Source: Streptomyces sp. TLI_105 (GTDB lineage: Bacteria; Actinomycetota; Actinomycetes; Streptomycetales; Streptomycetaceae). Taken from it: a DNA stretch of 64,000 nt. How positions within the stretch are numbered: position 1 is the stretch's first letter; the number at the start of each line of letters is the position of its first letter. This document shows, in pieces, positions 17,474-26,349 of the stretch. The position numbers and the translations under genes are program-made. The stretch spans positions 7,944,001 to 8,008,000 of the forward strand of contig NZ_FNSM01000001.1 of the NCBI RefSeq assembly GCF_900105415.1, written 5' to 3'. The notes under the pieces were generated by a model. The model had not been told where the DNA came from. It worked only from the letters and a program-made list of their open reading frames with translations, and made no database searches.

Positions 17474-17581
17474 CCCCGCCCCTTCCGGCGAAGCCTCCCC
17501 TCGCCCCTCCCGCGAAGCCTTCCCACATACCTTCCGCACGCCTTTCCGCACCCCCTTCATGCCACGGAGGAGACCCGCACC

Positions 17582-18751
17582 ATGGACTTCCGCTACACCC
17601 CCGAGCAGACCGAGCTCAAGGCGCGCGCCGCGGCCTACACGCGGCTCCTGATGCGGTACGAGGAGCAGTCCGAGGAAGCGGGCGGCCCGCTGCCGGCCGA
17701 CACCGTGCGGGAGCTGACCCGGGCCGCGATCGACGCCGGCGTCTACGCCGTCAACATGCCCGCCGAGTGGGGCGGCGCCGGACTCTCCCTGCTGGACCAG
17801 GTGATCGTCGAGGAGGAGTTCGGCAAGGTCACCAACTGCCTTTGGGACATTCCCTGGCGGCCCGCCAACGTCCTCGCGTACGGCACCGAGGCACAACGCG
17901 AGAAGTACCTGCTGCCGGTGATCCGCGGCGAGCGCTTCGACGCCTTCGCCGTCACCGAGCCCGGGGCCGGATCCGACCCCGGCTCGGGCACGAGCACCGC
18001 GACCCGCACGGTGGGCGGCTGGCTTCTGAACGGCGAGAAGTGGTTCGTCACCTGCGGCGACATCGCCGACTTCCTGCTGGTGCAGGCCGATGCCGGGCCG
18101 GACCGCGCGGCGACGCTGTTCTTCGTCGACAAGCAGGCGCCGGGGGTCGAGATGACGCGGGTCCCCCGTTTCATGCACTCCGCGGTGAACGGGCACCCCG
18201 AGTTCCGGTTCACCGACGTCTTCGTGCCCGACGAGGACGTGCTCGGCGGCGTCGGCAACGGCTACCAACTGACGAAGGAGTGGTTCACCGACGAGCGGCT
18301 GATGATCGCAGCCCGGACCGTCGGCGCCGCCGAGAGGGCCCTGGAACTGGCGCGTGACTGGGCCGTCGGACGCCGTCAGTTCGGCTCCCGCATCGCCGAC
18401 TTCCAGCTGATCCAGGGGATGCTCGCCGACTCGGCCGTCGACATCGCCGTCAACCGCGCCTACACCCACCAGGTCGCCTGGGAGGCCGACCGGCCCCAGA
18501 CCGACCGCAAGACCCTGCACGCCAAGGCCTCCACGGCGAAGCTCGCGGCGAGCGAGGCCGCCGGTCGGGTGGTCGACCGGTGCCTGCAGATCTTCGGTGG
18601 GCGCGGCTACGACCGCTCGTACCCCGTCGAGCGTCTCTACCGCGAGCTGCGCGTCGACCGGATCTGGGAGGGCACCTCCGAGATCCAGCGGCTGATCATC
18701 GCCAACGAGCTGATCAAGCGCGGCACCGGGGCGCTGGCCCTGCCGCGCTGA
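17582..18751 (+). CDS. Acyl-CoA dehydrogenase 1
   Basis: 389 residues, the usual length of the family. It has the FAD/substrate-binding block FAVTEPGAGSDPGSGT, GEKWFVT, the FGSRIADFQLIQGMLADSAVDI helix and the C-terminal QIFGGRGYDRSYPVERLYRELRVDRIWEGTSEIQR, with the catalytic Glu in IWEGTSEIQ. It would introduce the first double bond of beta-oxidation. ATG at 17582 follows GGAGGAG. Residues from about 250 to 373 are nearly identical at DNA level to acyl-CoA dehydrogenase 2 downstream, while the first 245 residues differ clearly. The substrate is unknown. Confidence 0.92.
   Translation: MDFRYTPEQTELKARAAAYTRLLMRYEEQSEEAGGPLPADTVRELTRAAIDAGVYAVNMPAEWGGAGLSLLDQVIVEEEFGKVTNCLWDIPWRPANVLAYGTEAQREKYLLPVIRGERFDAFAVTEPGAGSDPGSGTSTATRTVGGWLLNGEKWFVTCGDIADFLLVQADAGPDRAATLFFVDKQAPGVEMTRVPRFMHSAVNGHPEFRFTDVFVPDEDVLGGVGNGYQLTKEWFTDERLMIAARTVGAAERALELARDWAVGRRQFGSRIADFQLIQGMLADSAVDIAVNRAYTHQVAWEADRPQTDRKTLHAKASTAKLAASEAAGRVVDRCLQIFGGRGYDRSYPVERLYRELRVDRIWEGTSEIQRLIIANELIKRGTGALALPR
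18331..18702 (+). repeat. Near-identical segment shared with 19621-19992
   Basis: About 372 bp of the first acyl-CoA dehydrogenase gene repeats at exactly +1290 bp in the second. Only scattered changes occur, mainly around 18484-18503 and 18530-18560, whereas sequence before 18331 is far more diverged. The sharp boundary is best explained by gene conversion after duplication. Confidence 0.85.
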
Positions 18752-18874
18752 GCCCACCGCCGGCCGCCGACTGTCCGCCGCCGGCTGCGACACGGAGGCC
18801 GTGACCGGCGGCCGTCCCCCAGGAACACACCCCCGCCCTGCCCCGTCACCCACGCCCGAGAGGACCAGCACCCC

Positions 18875-20047
18875 ATGGACTTCCGTCTCACCGCACGCCA
18901 GCAGGAGCTCAAGGAATCGGCGCGTGACCTCACCGACTTCATCATGAAGCACGAGCTCGACTGCGAGGAGAACAACGGTCTGCCGCCGCAGGTCCACGCC
19001 GAGATCCGCGACGCCGTCCTCGACAGCGGCCTCCAGGCCGTCAACATGCCGGCCGAGTGGGGCGGCGCCGGACTCACCGTCCCTGAGCAGGTCGTCGTCC
19101 AGGAGGAACTGGGCCGGCTCACCGGCGCCCTGTGGGACATGGTGTGGCGGCCGGCCAACGCCCTCTCGCACTGCACGCCCGAGCAGCGTGAGCGGTACCT
19201 CGTGCCCGTGATCCACGGGCGCCGACGCGACTGCTACGCGGTCAGCGAGCCCGAGGCCGGCTCCGACCCGCAGAACCTGCGCACCACCGCGACCCGGACC
19301 GCCGACGGCTGGGTGCTGAACGGCGAGAAGTGGTTCGTCACCGTGGGCGACCACGCCGACTTCATGATCGTGCTCGCCGCCGCGGGGGAAGAGCGGGCGC
19401 CGACGCTGTTCCTCGTGGACAAGGACGCCCCGGGCATCGAGATGACCCGGGTGCCCCGCTGGATGCACACCTTCGTCTACGAACACCCCGAGTTCACCTT
19501 CACCGACGTACGCCTGCCCGAGGACGCGGTGCTCGGCGGCGTCGGCAACGGCTACGACCTCACCCGCTCCTGGTTCTCCGAAGAGCGGCTGATGATCGCC
19601 GCCCGCACGATCGGGGCCGCCGAGAGGGCCCTGGAACTGGCGCGTGACTGGGCCGTCGGACGCCGTCAGTTCGGCTCCCGCATCGCCGACTTCCAGTTGA
19701 TCCAGGGGATGCTCGCCGACTCGGCCGTCGACATCGCCGTCAACCGCGCCTACACCCACCAGGTCGCCTGGGAGGTCGGCGAGGGCCGAACCGACCGCAA
19801 GACCCTGCACGCGAAGGCCGCGATCGCCAAGCTCGCGGCGAGCGAGGCGTCCGGTCGGGTGGTCGACCGGTGCCTGCAGATCTTCGGTGGGCGCGGCTAC
19901 GACCGCTCGTACCCCGTCGAGCGTCTCTACCGCGAGCTGCGCGTCGACCGGATCTGGGAGGGCACCTCCGAGATCCAGCGGCTGATCATCGCGGGCGAAC
20001 TCGTCAAGCGCGGGACGGGTGTCCTGCAGCTGCCGGTGACCCCGTGA
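18875..20047 (+). CDS. Acyl-CoA dehydrogenase 2
   Basis: 390 residues, paralogue of the preceding gene. CYAVSEPEAGSDPQNLRT, GEKWFVT and the C-terminal IWEGTSEIQRLII catalytic segment are intact. The N-terminal and middle parts differ from paralogue 1 at many positions (for example MVWRPANALSH against IPWRPANVLAY), so acyl pockets could differ, while the FAD and dimer-forming C-terminal part is almost the same. The two may form a homo- or heterotetramer. ATG at 18875 follows AGAGGA at a distance. The stop overlaps the GTG of the broken 3-hydroxyacyl-CoA dehydrogenase gene (GTGA). Confidence 0.92.
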   Translation: MDFRLTARQQELKESARDLTDFIMKHELDCEENNGLPPQVHAEIRDAVLDSGLQAVNMPAEWGGAGLTVPEQVVVQEELGRLTGALWDMVWRPANALSHCTPEQRERYLVPVIHGRRRDCYAVSEPEAGSDPQNLRTTATRTADGWVLNGEKWFVTVGDHADFMIVLAAAGEERAPTLFLVDKDAPGIEMTRVPRWMHTFVYEHPEFTFTDVRLPEDAVLGGVGNGYDLTRSWFSEERLMIAARTIGAAERALELARDWAVGRRQFGSRIADFQLIQGMLADSAVDIAVNRAYTHQVAWEVGEGRTDRKTLHAKAAIAKLAASEASGRVVDRCLQIFGGRGYDRSYPVERLYRELRVDRIWEGTSEIQRLIIAGELVKRGTGVLQLPVTP

Positions 20048-20756
20048 GCGACCCCGCCCGGGTGGGGATCACGGGCTGCGGGCTCATGGGCTCCGGCATC
20101 GCCGAGGTCCGCGCCCGCGCCGGCCGCGACGGCGTGGTGGTGGAGGACGAGCGGACGAAGACCGAGGTCTTCGCCCGGCTCGACGCCGTCGTGGAGCGCC
20201 GGGACGCCGTACTGGCGACCGACACCTCGTCCCTGTCCGTCATCAGGCCGGCGGCCGCGACCTCGCGGCCGTCCCAGGTCATCGGACTGCACTCCTTCCA
20301 CCCGGCGCCGCGGCTGCCGCTGGTGGAACCGGTGCCCTCGCTGCTCACCGGTGAGGACACCGTCCGGCGCGCGGGGCCTTCGCCACCGAGGTCCTCGGCA
20401 AGGAGGTCGTGCACCCCCGGGACCGTGCGGGGTTCGTCGTCAACGCCCTGCTCATGCCGTACCTGCTGACAGCGGTACGGATGGCCGAGTCCGGTGCGGC
20501 GTCGGCCGAGGACATCGACCGGGCCATGACCTTGGGCCACGCCCATCCGCTCGGCCCGCTCGCCCTTGCCGACCTGATCGGTCCGGACACGGGGCAGGCC
20601 ATCGCCCGGTCGATGTACGCGGAGTACCGCGAGCCGCTGTACGCCCCGTCGCCGCTGCCGGCTCGGATGGTGGAAGCGGGGCGGCTCGGCCGGAAGACGG
20701 GTCGGGGCTTCCACCCGTACCCGGGGCGCCTGGCGGGGCAGGATGGGCAGGGATGA
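20044..20756 (+). pseudogene. 3-hydroxyacyl-CoA dehydrogenase, broken
   Basis: Starts with the Rossmann motif VGITGCGLMGSGIAEV and continues with TEVFARLDAVVERRDAVLATDTSS, then after a frame change with the C-terminal domain RAGFVVNALLMPYLL and GLGRKTGRGF-like sequence. Two lesions are visible. First, about 60-65 residues of the Rossmann fold are missing in frame between two VVVE-type stretches (around 20140). Second, one base is missing near 20371 (CGGCGCGCGGGGCC where a 21-base run is expected), moving the frame. NTSS is also DTSS and HFFNP is HSFHP, so catalytic motifs have decayed. The usual length is about 285-290 residues; the activity must be supplied by another gene. Confidence 0.8.
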
Positions 20757-20772
20757 TGGTCCGGGACGGAGA

Positions 20773-20844
20773 CCGAAACCGAAACCGGAACCGGAACCGG
20801 GACAGGGGCCGATACCGAGACCGATGCCGACACCGAAAGCGGGA
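20773..20844 (+). repeat. Hexanucleotide tract (CCGAAA/CCGGAA), 12 units
   Basis: Twelve consecutive 6-bp units, most of the form CCGNNA, fill the space between the broken hydroxyacyl-CoA dehydrogenase gene and the TetR start, ending 9 bp before the GTG. In the TetR frame it would encode alternating Lys/Glu-Pro residues, so a start upstream of it is less likely than GTG 20854. Confidence 0.75.
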
Positions 20845-20853
20845 GTTGCCGAC

Positions 20854-21465
20854 GTGACCAAGGCCGAGCGCGCACTCGAGACACGGGAGCGAATCCTCAA
20901 GGCCGCGTGCGAGGTGATCGCGGACATCGGGTTCGAGAACGTCAGCATGCGCAAGGTCGCCGAGCACGCGGGGGTGTCGAAGGCGCTGCTCCACTACCAC
21001 TTCGACACCCGCGAGAAGCTCTTCGCCGAGGCGATGACGCACTCGTTCGCCCAGACCGGCACGGACCTCGACGGCGGCGACGCCGACGTGTCGGCCGGCG
21101 TCCTGCTCGCACGCATCGTGCGCACCATGCTGCCCACGGACGAGGAGCTGCGCCAGGACTGGAAACTGTGGCAGGAACTGTGGGTGCGCGCACAGCGCGA
21201 CGACGCAGCCCGGCACCTCGCCGTCGACCTGTACGACCAGCTCCACGCCTGGGTCGGCGGCGCGGTGGAACGCGGCGTCGCGTCGGGAGAGTTCGCCCCC
21301 TGCGATGTCGCCGCGATCAGCACTCTGATCCTGGCGCTGTGTGACGGCCTGGGCATTCGCGTGATGCTCGCCGACCCACATGTCGACCTGCCCACGGCCC
21401 AGTCGACGATCTGGTCGGCCATCGCCCCGTCACTGGGCATCTCTCCCGCCTTCCCTGAGGCCTGA
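20854..21465 (+). CDS. TetR-family transcriptional regulator
   Basis: About 203 residues. The N-terminal helix-turn-helix is clear: RERILKAACEVIADIGFENVSMRKVAEHAGVSKALLHYHF, then a helical ligand domain (LWQELWVRAQRDDAARHLAVDLYDQL, TLILALCDGLGIRVML). SKALLHYHF is the usual TetR recognition helix. GTG at 20854 follows GGGAG. It is the last gene of the rightward operon, and the twin TGACCGATCGGTCA palindromes at 12752-12800 are its probable operators. An acyl-CoA or an amine-derived intermediate could be the inducer; this is inference. Confidence 0.9.
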   Translation: MTKAERALETRERILKAACEVIADIGFENVSMRKVAEHAGVSKALLHYHFDTREKLFAEAMTHSFAQTGTDLDGGDADVSAGVLLARIVRTMLPTDEELRQDWKLWQELWVRAQRDDAARHLAVDLYDQLHAWVGGAVERGVASGEFAPCDVAAISTLILALCDGLGIRVMLADPHVDLPTAQSTIWSAIAPSLGISPAFPEA

Positions 21466-22527
21466 CCCAGCGGCCGAGCGGTCGGTTCCGAAGGGACTGC
21501 TCGGACCAGGGGCATACGTAGCGCGCTGCCCGAAGGGCAGGCGAACGGTCGAACGGGCCACCCGGCCCGCCCGTGTGCGGGCCGGGCCACGGCGGCCGGG
21601 CCGCCGCTTCCCGCCGACCCGAGGCCGGTCCTTCCCCGGACCGTGGGAATCCCGGTGTGCGCTCACCGCGCCCGGGCATCATGGTCGCGATGCCCGCACG
21701 GCGGCCGCTGCGGGCGCCGCCGGGAAACGGGGGCACGATCGGGTTGGCCGAGCCGGCGGCGGCGACGGCCGAGGGCGCGGGGCAGGAGCTGCGCTTCGAG
21801 CTCGGGACCGTCGAGCCGGCCCTCGGCCGGACCGGACGGGGAACCGGTCGATCCAGGTCCCGGACGCTACCGAGAACGGAGGACCGACCTGGCTCACCTG
21901 CCGGTGCCCGGCGGCAGAACCGTCTCCTCGGGCCGCGGGTGCCGAGCGGACGAGCGGGCGACGGGTTCCGCGGTCACCGCGTGCAGGACCACATGGAGCA
22001 GGACGGTGGCGGCGGTCACGTGGTGGTTGTCGGTATCCGACTGCAGGCAACGTTACTCATGCCTTGCTCCACCGGCCTGGACCGGGCGGCACTGGTCACG
22101 GCCTCGGTTCACGCCTGGTGGGGGACCGACTTCCCCGGCCGGGAGCGAAACGCTTCATGCATGCGGGGCTCAATGCATCCAGCCACGTCGGCGAGCCCGG
22201 GGAGAAGGCCTGTGCTCAGCGCGAGAGCGTTCGCAACGCTGTCCCCCCGTGCCACCGGGACTCATGGGCCCCAGCTTGGCTCACGAGCGAGAGCCGCCTT
22301 GACGGTCCCGCCGAAACGAGGGGTGGGCGGCCGAGCCCACCACTACGGGGCGGCCCGGGACGCCCGTCTCGCGCGTCCGGCGGTCTCTCGTTCCGCTCCG
22401 TGGGGCGAAAGCACTACTCCGGTACTTGCTCACCACAACGGGAAGGGCGGTTCTCGGTTCGACCGATCCGGTCCGGCTCGGGATCGAGCGCACTGCGGTC
22501 GCGACCGCTCGGAAGGATGATGGGAGC
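21466..22527. other. No convincing gene
   Basis: About 1.06 kb between the TetR gene and the phosphatase gene. Several open frames exist but none has a start site plus family resemblance. A short stretch near 21738-21845 (IGLAEPAAATAEGAGQEL then RFELGTVE) recalls trypco2-type domains of Streptomyces, and may be a decayed remnant. No tRNA or strong hairpin was seen. Confidence 0.4.
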
Positions 22528-24924
22528 ATGGAAGGGCTACCGTTCACTGCTCCCGCCGGGGCGGACGAAGGCGGGCAGCTCAGCCCGCCCCCGGCAGCTT
22601 TCGCCCTGCTCGCCGCGGACGGAGTGCTCGTCGGGTGGAGTCGTGAGGCCGAGGCCCTCCTGGGATATCCGGCTTCGCAGGTGCTGGGACGCCGGGCGGC
22701 GGACCTGATCGCGACCTCGCACGCCGATCGCGACAGCTCGGAAGAGCCGCGGTCGGATCAGCGGCTGCGGCTCGACGGGACACGCAGTGCCGTCGTGGAC
22801 GTGCGCCACCGCAGCGGCGACACCGTACGTGTGGCAGTGACTCTGCATCCCCTGGCCCCCGCCTCCGACGGGGCCTCCTCCGGCCAGGCCCCCTCCGCCG
22901 TCCTCATGGCGGCTGAGCTGGAGGCGCTTCGCTGGTGGGAGACCCGACAGGCGATGCTGCAGGGGCTCGTCACCCAGTCGCCGGTGACACTGACCATCTA
23001 CGGTCCCGGCGCACGCCTCTTGTGGGCCAACGCATCCAGTGTCCGGGAGCTCGGCGGCGACCTCACAGCACTGCTCGGCCGTTCCATGACCGAACTCTTT
23101 CCCGGTGATGTCCTCACCACCCAGCATCTGGTGCCGCCGGAGGAGTTCGTCCAACAGATCCTCGAGACCGGTGAGCCGGTCATCGACGTGCATTTCCGAG
23201 GGCGCTCCCCGGCCGACCCGCGGCGTGAGCACGTCTGGTCCTCGTCCTATTTCCGGCTGCTGGACGGCCGGGGAGAGCCGGTGGGCGTGTGCGAACAGTC
23301 CATCGACGTCACCGACCACTACCGTGCGCAGCAGCGCCTCGCGCTCCTCGCGGAGGCCGGCGCGCGGATCGGGTCGACGCTCGACCCGTCCGGAACGGCA
23401 GCGGAGCTCGCCAAGATCGCCGTGCCGCAGTACGCCGACGCCGTGCTCGTCGACGTAGCGGCAGAAGTGCTCGAAGGAGAGGAGCCGAAGCCCGTCACGG
23501 GATGGGGACTCGTACGCGCGGCGGCTTCCGACGGGGAACCTTCCCGGGTGGGCGAGCGGGTCGCGTACGCCGCCGGATCGTCGCAGGCCGAGAGCCTGGC
23601 CAGGGGCCGGTCGACCACCGACACCGTGGTGGCGCCGACACGGCTGTACGTCCCGCTGATCGTGCGGGGGACGCCCTTGGGCCTCGTCACCTTCGTGCGG
23701 GGCGACGACTCGGAACCCTTCGACGACGGCGATCGGGCAGTGGCCGAGGAGCTGGCGTCGCGGACCGCCGTATGCATCGACAACGCCCGGCAGTACCGCC
23801 GAGAGCACACCGCCGCGTTCATGCTCCAGCGCAGCCTGCTGCCACGATCGCTGCCCGAGCTGAGCGCGGTCGAGGCGGCGAGTCGCTACCTGCCGGCCGA
23901 CAGCCACCTCGGCGCCGGCGGCGACTGGTTCGACGTCATTCCGCTTTCAGGGGCACGTGTCGGGCTCGTCGTGGGGGAGGTTGTCGGCCACGGACTCGGG
24001 GCCGCCGCCACGATGGGGCGCTTGCGCGCGATGGTGCGCACCCTGGCCGAGCTGGACCTCGCGCCCGACGAGCTCCTGGCCCGGTTGAACGATCAAGTCG
24101 GCAAGGACGCGTCGGACCAGAACGGGGAAGACGCGGACGGCAGTGGCGCCGTCGGAGCGACGTGCGTCTACGGGATCTACGATCCGGCTTCCCGGACGAG
24201 CGCCTGGGCGGCGGCGGGGCACCTGCCGCCGGCTGTGGTGCAGCCGAACGGCCCCGTCAGCTTCCTTCGTCTGCCGCCGGGGTCTCCTCTGGGCGTGGGA
24301 CGGCTTCCCTACGAGGGCGCGGAAGTGGAGCTCGCCGAGGGAAGCCTGGTCGTCCTGTTCACCGACGGCCTCGTGGAGGCCCGGGGGAAGGGCATCGACG
24401 TGGGGTTGGACCGGTTGGCGGCTGTACTCGGCGAGCAGCGGGGATCGTCGTCCGACCGATTGTGTGCCCAGATCGTCGCGGAGCTGGCATCGGACCAGGT
24501 GGAGGACGACGCGACGCTCCTCGTCGTGCGCACCCGTGCGCTGGGGGCACGTCAGGTGGCGGCCTGGGAGCTGCCCTCGGACCCCGCGCTCGTCGCACGC
24601 GCACGTGCGATGGCCGCGGAACAGCTGGGGCGGTGGGGACTGGACGATCTGGCCTTCACCACGGAACTGGTGGTCAGCGAACTGGTCACCAACGCGATCC
24701 GTCACGCCTCCGGCCCGATCGGCCTGCGGTTGATCCGGGACCGTTCTCTCATCTGTGAGGTCTCCGACTCGCAGCACACCTCACCGCATGCCCGTTACGC
24801 CGGCAGCGACGAGGAGGGCGGACGTGGACTGTTCATGGTCGCCCAGCTCACCGAGCACTGGGGTACGCGCTACATGCCGGCAGGGAAAACGATCTGGGCG
24901 GAACAGACCTTGCCCGTGGCTTGA
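22528..24924 (+). CDS. PAS/GAF/SpoIIE phosphatase/HATPase multidomain sensor
   Basis: About 798 residues, cytoplasmic. Domain order: PAS-like (FALLAADGVLVGWSREAEALLGY, about 20-120), second PAS (about 140-260, ending VCEQSIDVTDHYRAQQRL), GAF (about 275-425), SpoIIE PP2C-type phosphatase (about 440-665) and a C-terminal HATPase_c of the anti-sigma kinase type (ELVVSELVTNAIRHA, DEEGGRGLFMVAQL). The phosphatase has D466 in GGDWFDV, FTDGLVEARG and VEDDATLLV, but the metal-binding GDVxGHG motif reads GEVVGHG with Glu484 replacing Asp. Proteins like this act in partner-switching on anti-anti-sigma factors. ATG at 22528 is preceded by GGGAG. Confidence 0.88.
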   Translation: MEGLPFTAPAGADEGGQLSPPPAAFALLAADGVLVGWSREAEALLGYPASQVLGRRAADLIATSHADRDSSEEPRSDQRLRLDGTRSAVVDVRHRSGDTVRVAVTLHPLAPASDGASSGQAPSAVLMAAELEALRWWETRQAMLQGLVTQSPVTLTIYGPGARLLWANASSVRELGGDLTALLGRSMTELFPGDVLTTQHLVPPEEFVQQILETGEPVIDVHFRGRSPADPRREHVWSSSYFRLLDGRGEPVGVCEQSIDVTDHYRAQQRLALLAEAGARIGSTLDPSGTAAELAKIAVPQYADAVLVDVAAEVLEGEEPKPVTGWGLVRAAASDGEPSRVGERVAYAAGSSQAESLARGRSTTDTVVAPTRLYVPLIVRGTPLGLVTFVRGDDSEPFDDGDRAVAEELASRTAVCIDNARQYRREHTAAFMLQRSLLPRSLPELSAVEAASRYLPADSHLGAGGDWFDVIPLSGARVGLVVGEVVGHGLGAAATMGRLRAMVRTLAELDLAPDELLARLNDQVGKDASDQNGEDADGSGAVGATCVYGIYDPASRTSAWAAAGHLPPAVVQPNGPVSFLRLPPGSPLGVGRLPYEGAEVELAEGSLVVLFTDGLVEARGKGIDVGLDRLAAVLGEQRGSSSDRLCAQIVAELASDQVEDDATLLVVRTRALGARQVAAWELPSDPALVARARAMAAEQLGRWGLDDLAFTTELVVSELVTNAIRHASGPIGLRLIRDRSLICEVSDSQHTSPHARYAGSDEEGGRGLFMVAQLTEHWGTRYMPAGKTIWAEQTLPVA

Positions 24925-24965
24925 CGGCCACGCGCCGCCCCCCCCGCGTGGGGGAGCGAACGGGT

Positions 24966-25215
24966 TCAGGCCGATGCACGACGTACGTGCTGATGCCCGT
25001 CGAGCGGGTAGGAGGGAGGGACCGCCGGCAGGATCCTCTCGAACGTGTAACCGCTTTTCTCGGCGACGCGGCAAGGTGCCGAATCGTCCACCCATCGAGG
25101 CGGCGCCGCGTCAGGCACCTGCTCGAGCACGTCGAAGCCGAACCGGGTCCGTGTCGCCCAGCCCCGCTCTTGAGCCCGCATCCACCGCAGGCCGTCGTCC
25201 TCGCTTTCCAGCGAG
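24966..25215 (-). pseudogene. GNAT acetyltransferase relic with internal deletion
   Basis: The minus strand reads ESEDDGLRWMRAQERGWATRTRFGFDVLEQ, a typical N-terminal part of RimJ-like GNAT enzymes, and then jumps directly to DDSAPCRVAEKSGYTFERIL and PLDGHQHVRR, the C-terminal part. The central acetyl-CoA-binding region, normally about 60 residues, is missing in frame, and the true N-terminus is absent. It is therefore non-functional. Confidence 0.55.
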
Positions 25216-25257
25216 GCCGAGCGGCGTGGGGGCTCACGGCCTCTCCGTACGCATGGC

Positions 25258-26349
25258 TCATGGCGTGTGCAGGCGCACCGCCAAGGCGGCGATGTCATCG
25301 TCGAGGCTGCCTCTGCTGTGACGGAGGAGATCGTGGTGCAGGGCCGTGAGCAGATCACGGGGAGGTATGGGGAGCTGTCGACGCATCCACTCTGTCAACG
25401 GGAAGAACTCACCGTCCCGGGCGCGGGTTTCGGCGATCCCGTCCGTATAGAGGAGGAGAAGCTCGCCGGGAGCGAAGTCGAAGGCGTCCGCACGGTACTG
25501 GTCACCCATCAACTCCGCGAGGCTGAGCAGGGGCGATGGGGCGGACGGCTCGAGGACGCGCACGTTCTTCAGGCTGTGGATCAACGGTGGGGGGTGTCCG
25601 CAGTTGACGATGGTGATGCGGCTGCCTTGATACGGGATCTCGACGAGCAGCGCGGTGGCGAAGCGTTCCATCGGTGCCTCGGGTGGATGGGCGGCGTTGT
25701 GCCGGGCGCAGCTGGCGTCGAGCCTGCGGGCGATGTCGGCCATGGAGGCCTCGCCGTGTGCCGCCTCCCGGAAGGCGTTGACGATCGCCGCGGCCGCCCC
25801 CACTGCCGGCAGGCCTTTGCCCCGCACGTCGCCGATGAGCAGCCGTACCCCGTACGGCGTATCGACCACCTCGTAGAAGTCCCCGCCGATGCGGGCTTCC
25901 GCGGCGGCCGCGAGGTACAGCGATTCGATCTCGACGTTCCGGAAACGGTGCGGCAGGGGCCGCAGCACCACCTGCTGGGCCGCGTCGGCGACGAGCCGTA
26001 CCTGAAAGAGGGTGCGCTCCCGCTGAAGCCGGACATGGCTTCCGTATGCGGCGGCCACGGTGACCGCGACGATCCCCCCGCACGTCCACCAGGTCCCCAG
26101 ATCGGGGAAGACGAGGCTGAGGCCGATCATCAGAAAGAGGCAGACGGTCCCGAGCAGGACGGTCGGGAGGACCGGCCACATGGCGGCGGCCAGAGCCGGC
26201 GCCGCGGGCAGGAGGCGGCTGAAGGCCATCTCCGGCGGGGTGGCGTAGGCCAGGCCGGCGATCACGACGGTCAGAATCACCGGTGACAGCCGCACAAGCC
26301 TGCCGTAGCCGTGGCTCCGACGGAGCCGCGGCCGTCCGGACTCGATCAT
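25258..26349 (-). CDS. Membrane-anchored SpoIIE/RsbU-type PP2C phosphatase
   Basis: About 363 residues. The N-terminal 110 residues hold about four membrane helices (LSPVILTVVIAGLAYA; LAAAMWPVLPTVLLGTVCLFLMIGL; WTCGGIVAVTVAAAYG), followed by a short linker and the catalytic domain. Metal-binding acids are intact: IGGDFYEVVD, LLIGDVRGKGLPAV, YTDGIAETRARDG and LDDDIAALAV. This is the common Streptomyces type of phosphatase of anti-sigma factor antagonists. ATG at 26349 (ATGATCGAG) was chosen because the long upstream frame is not protein-like. It is on the opposite strand to the multidomain phosphatase and convergent with it. Confidence 0.88.
   Translation of the reverse strand: MIESGRPRLRRSHGYGRLVRLSPVILTVVIAGLAYATPPEMAFSRLLPAAPALAAAMWPVLPTVLLGTVCLFLMIGLSLVFPDLGTWWTCGGIVAVTVAAAYGSHVRLQRERTLFQVRLVADAAQQVVLRPLPHRFRNVEIESLYLAAAAEARIGGDFYEVVDTPYGVRLLIGDVRGKGLPAVGAAAAIVNAFREAAHGEASMADIARRLDASCARHNAAHPPEAPMERFATALLVEIPYQGSRITIVNCGHPPPLIHSLKNVRVLEPSAPSPLLSLAELMGDQYRADAFDFAPGELLLLYTDGIAETRARDGEFFPLTEWMRRQLPIPPRDLLTALHHDLLRHSRGSLDDDIAALAVRLHTP

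Noticed and set aside
15212..19810. Open frame of 1532 codons on the minus strand
   Set aside because: Runs antisense to four well-supported genes and has a GVGAGD-like composition typical of a shadow frame in high-GC DNA.
21738..21845. Possible trypco2-like domain fragment
   Set aside because: Only about 35 residues with weak resemblance and no start site; not called as a gene.
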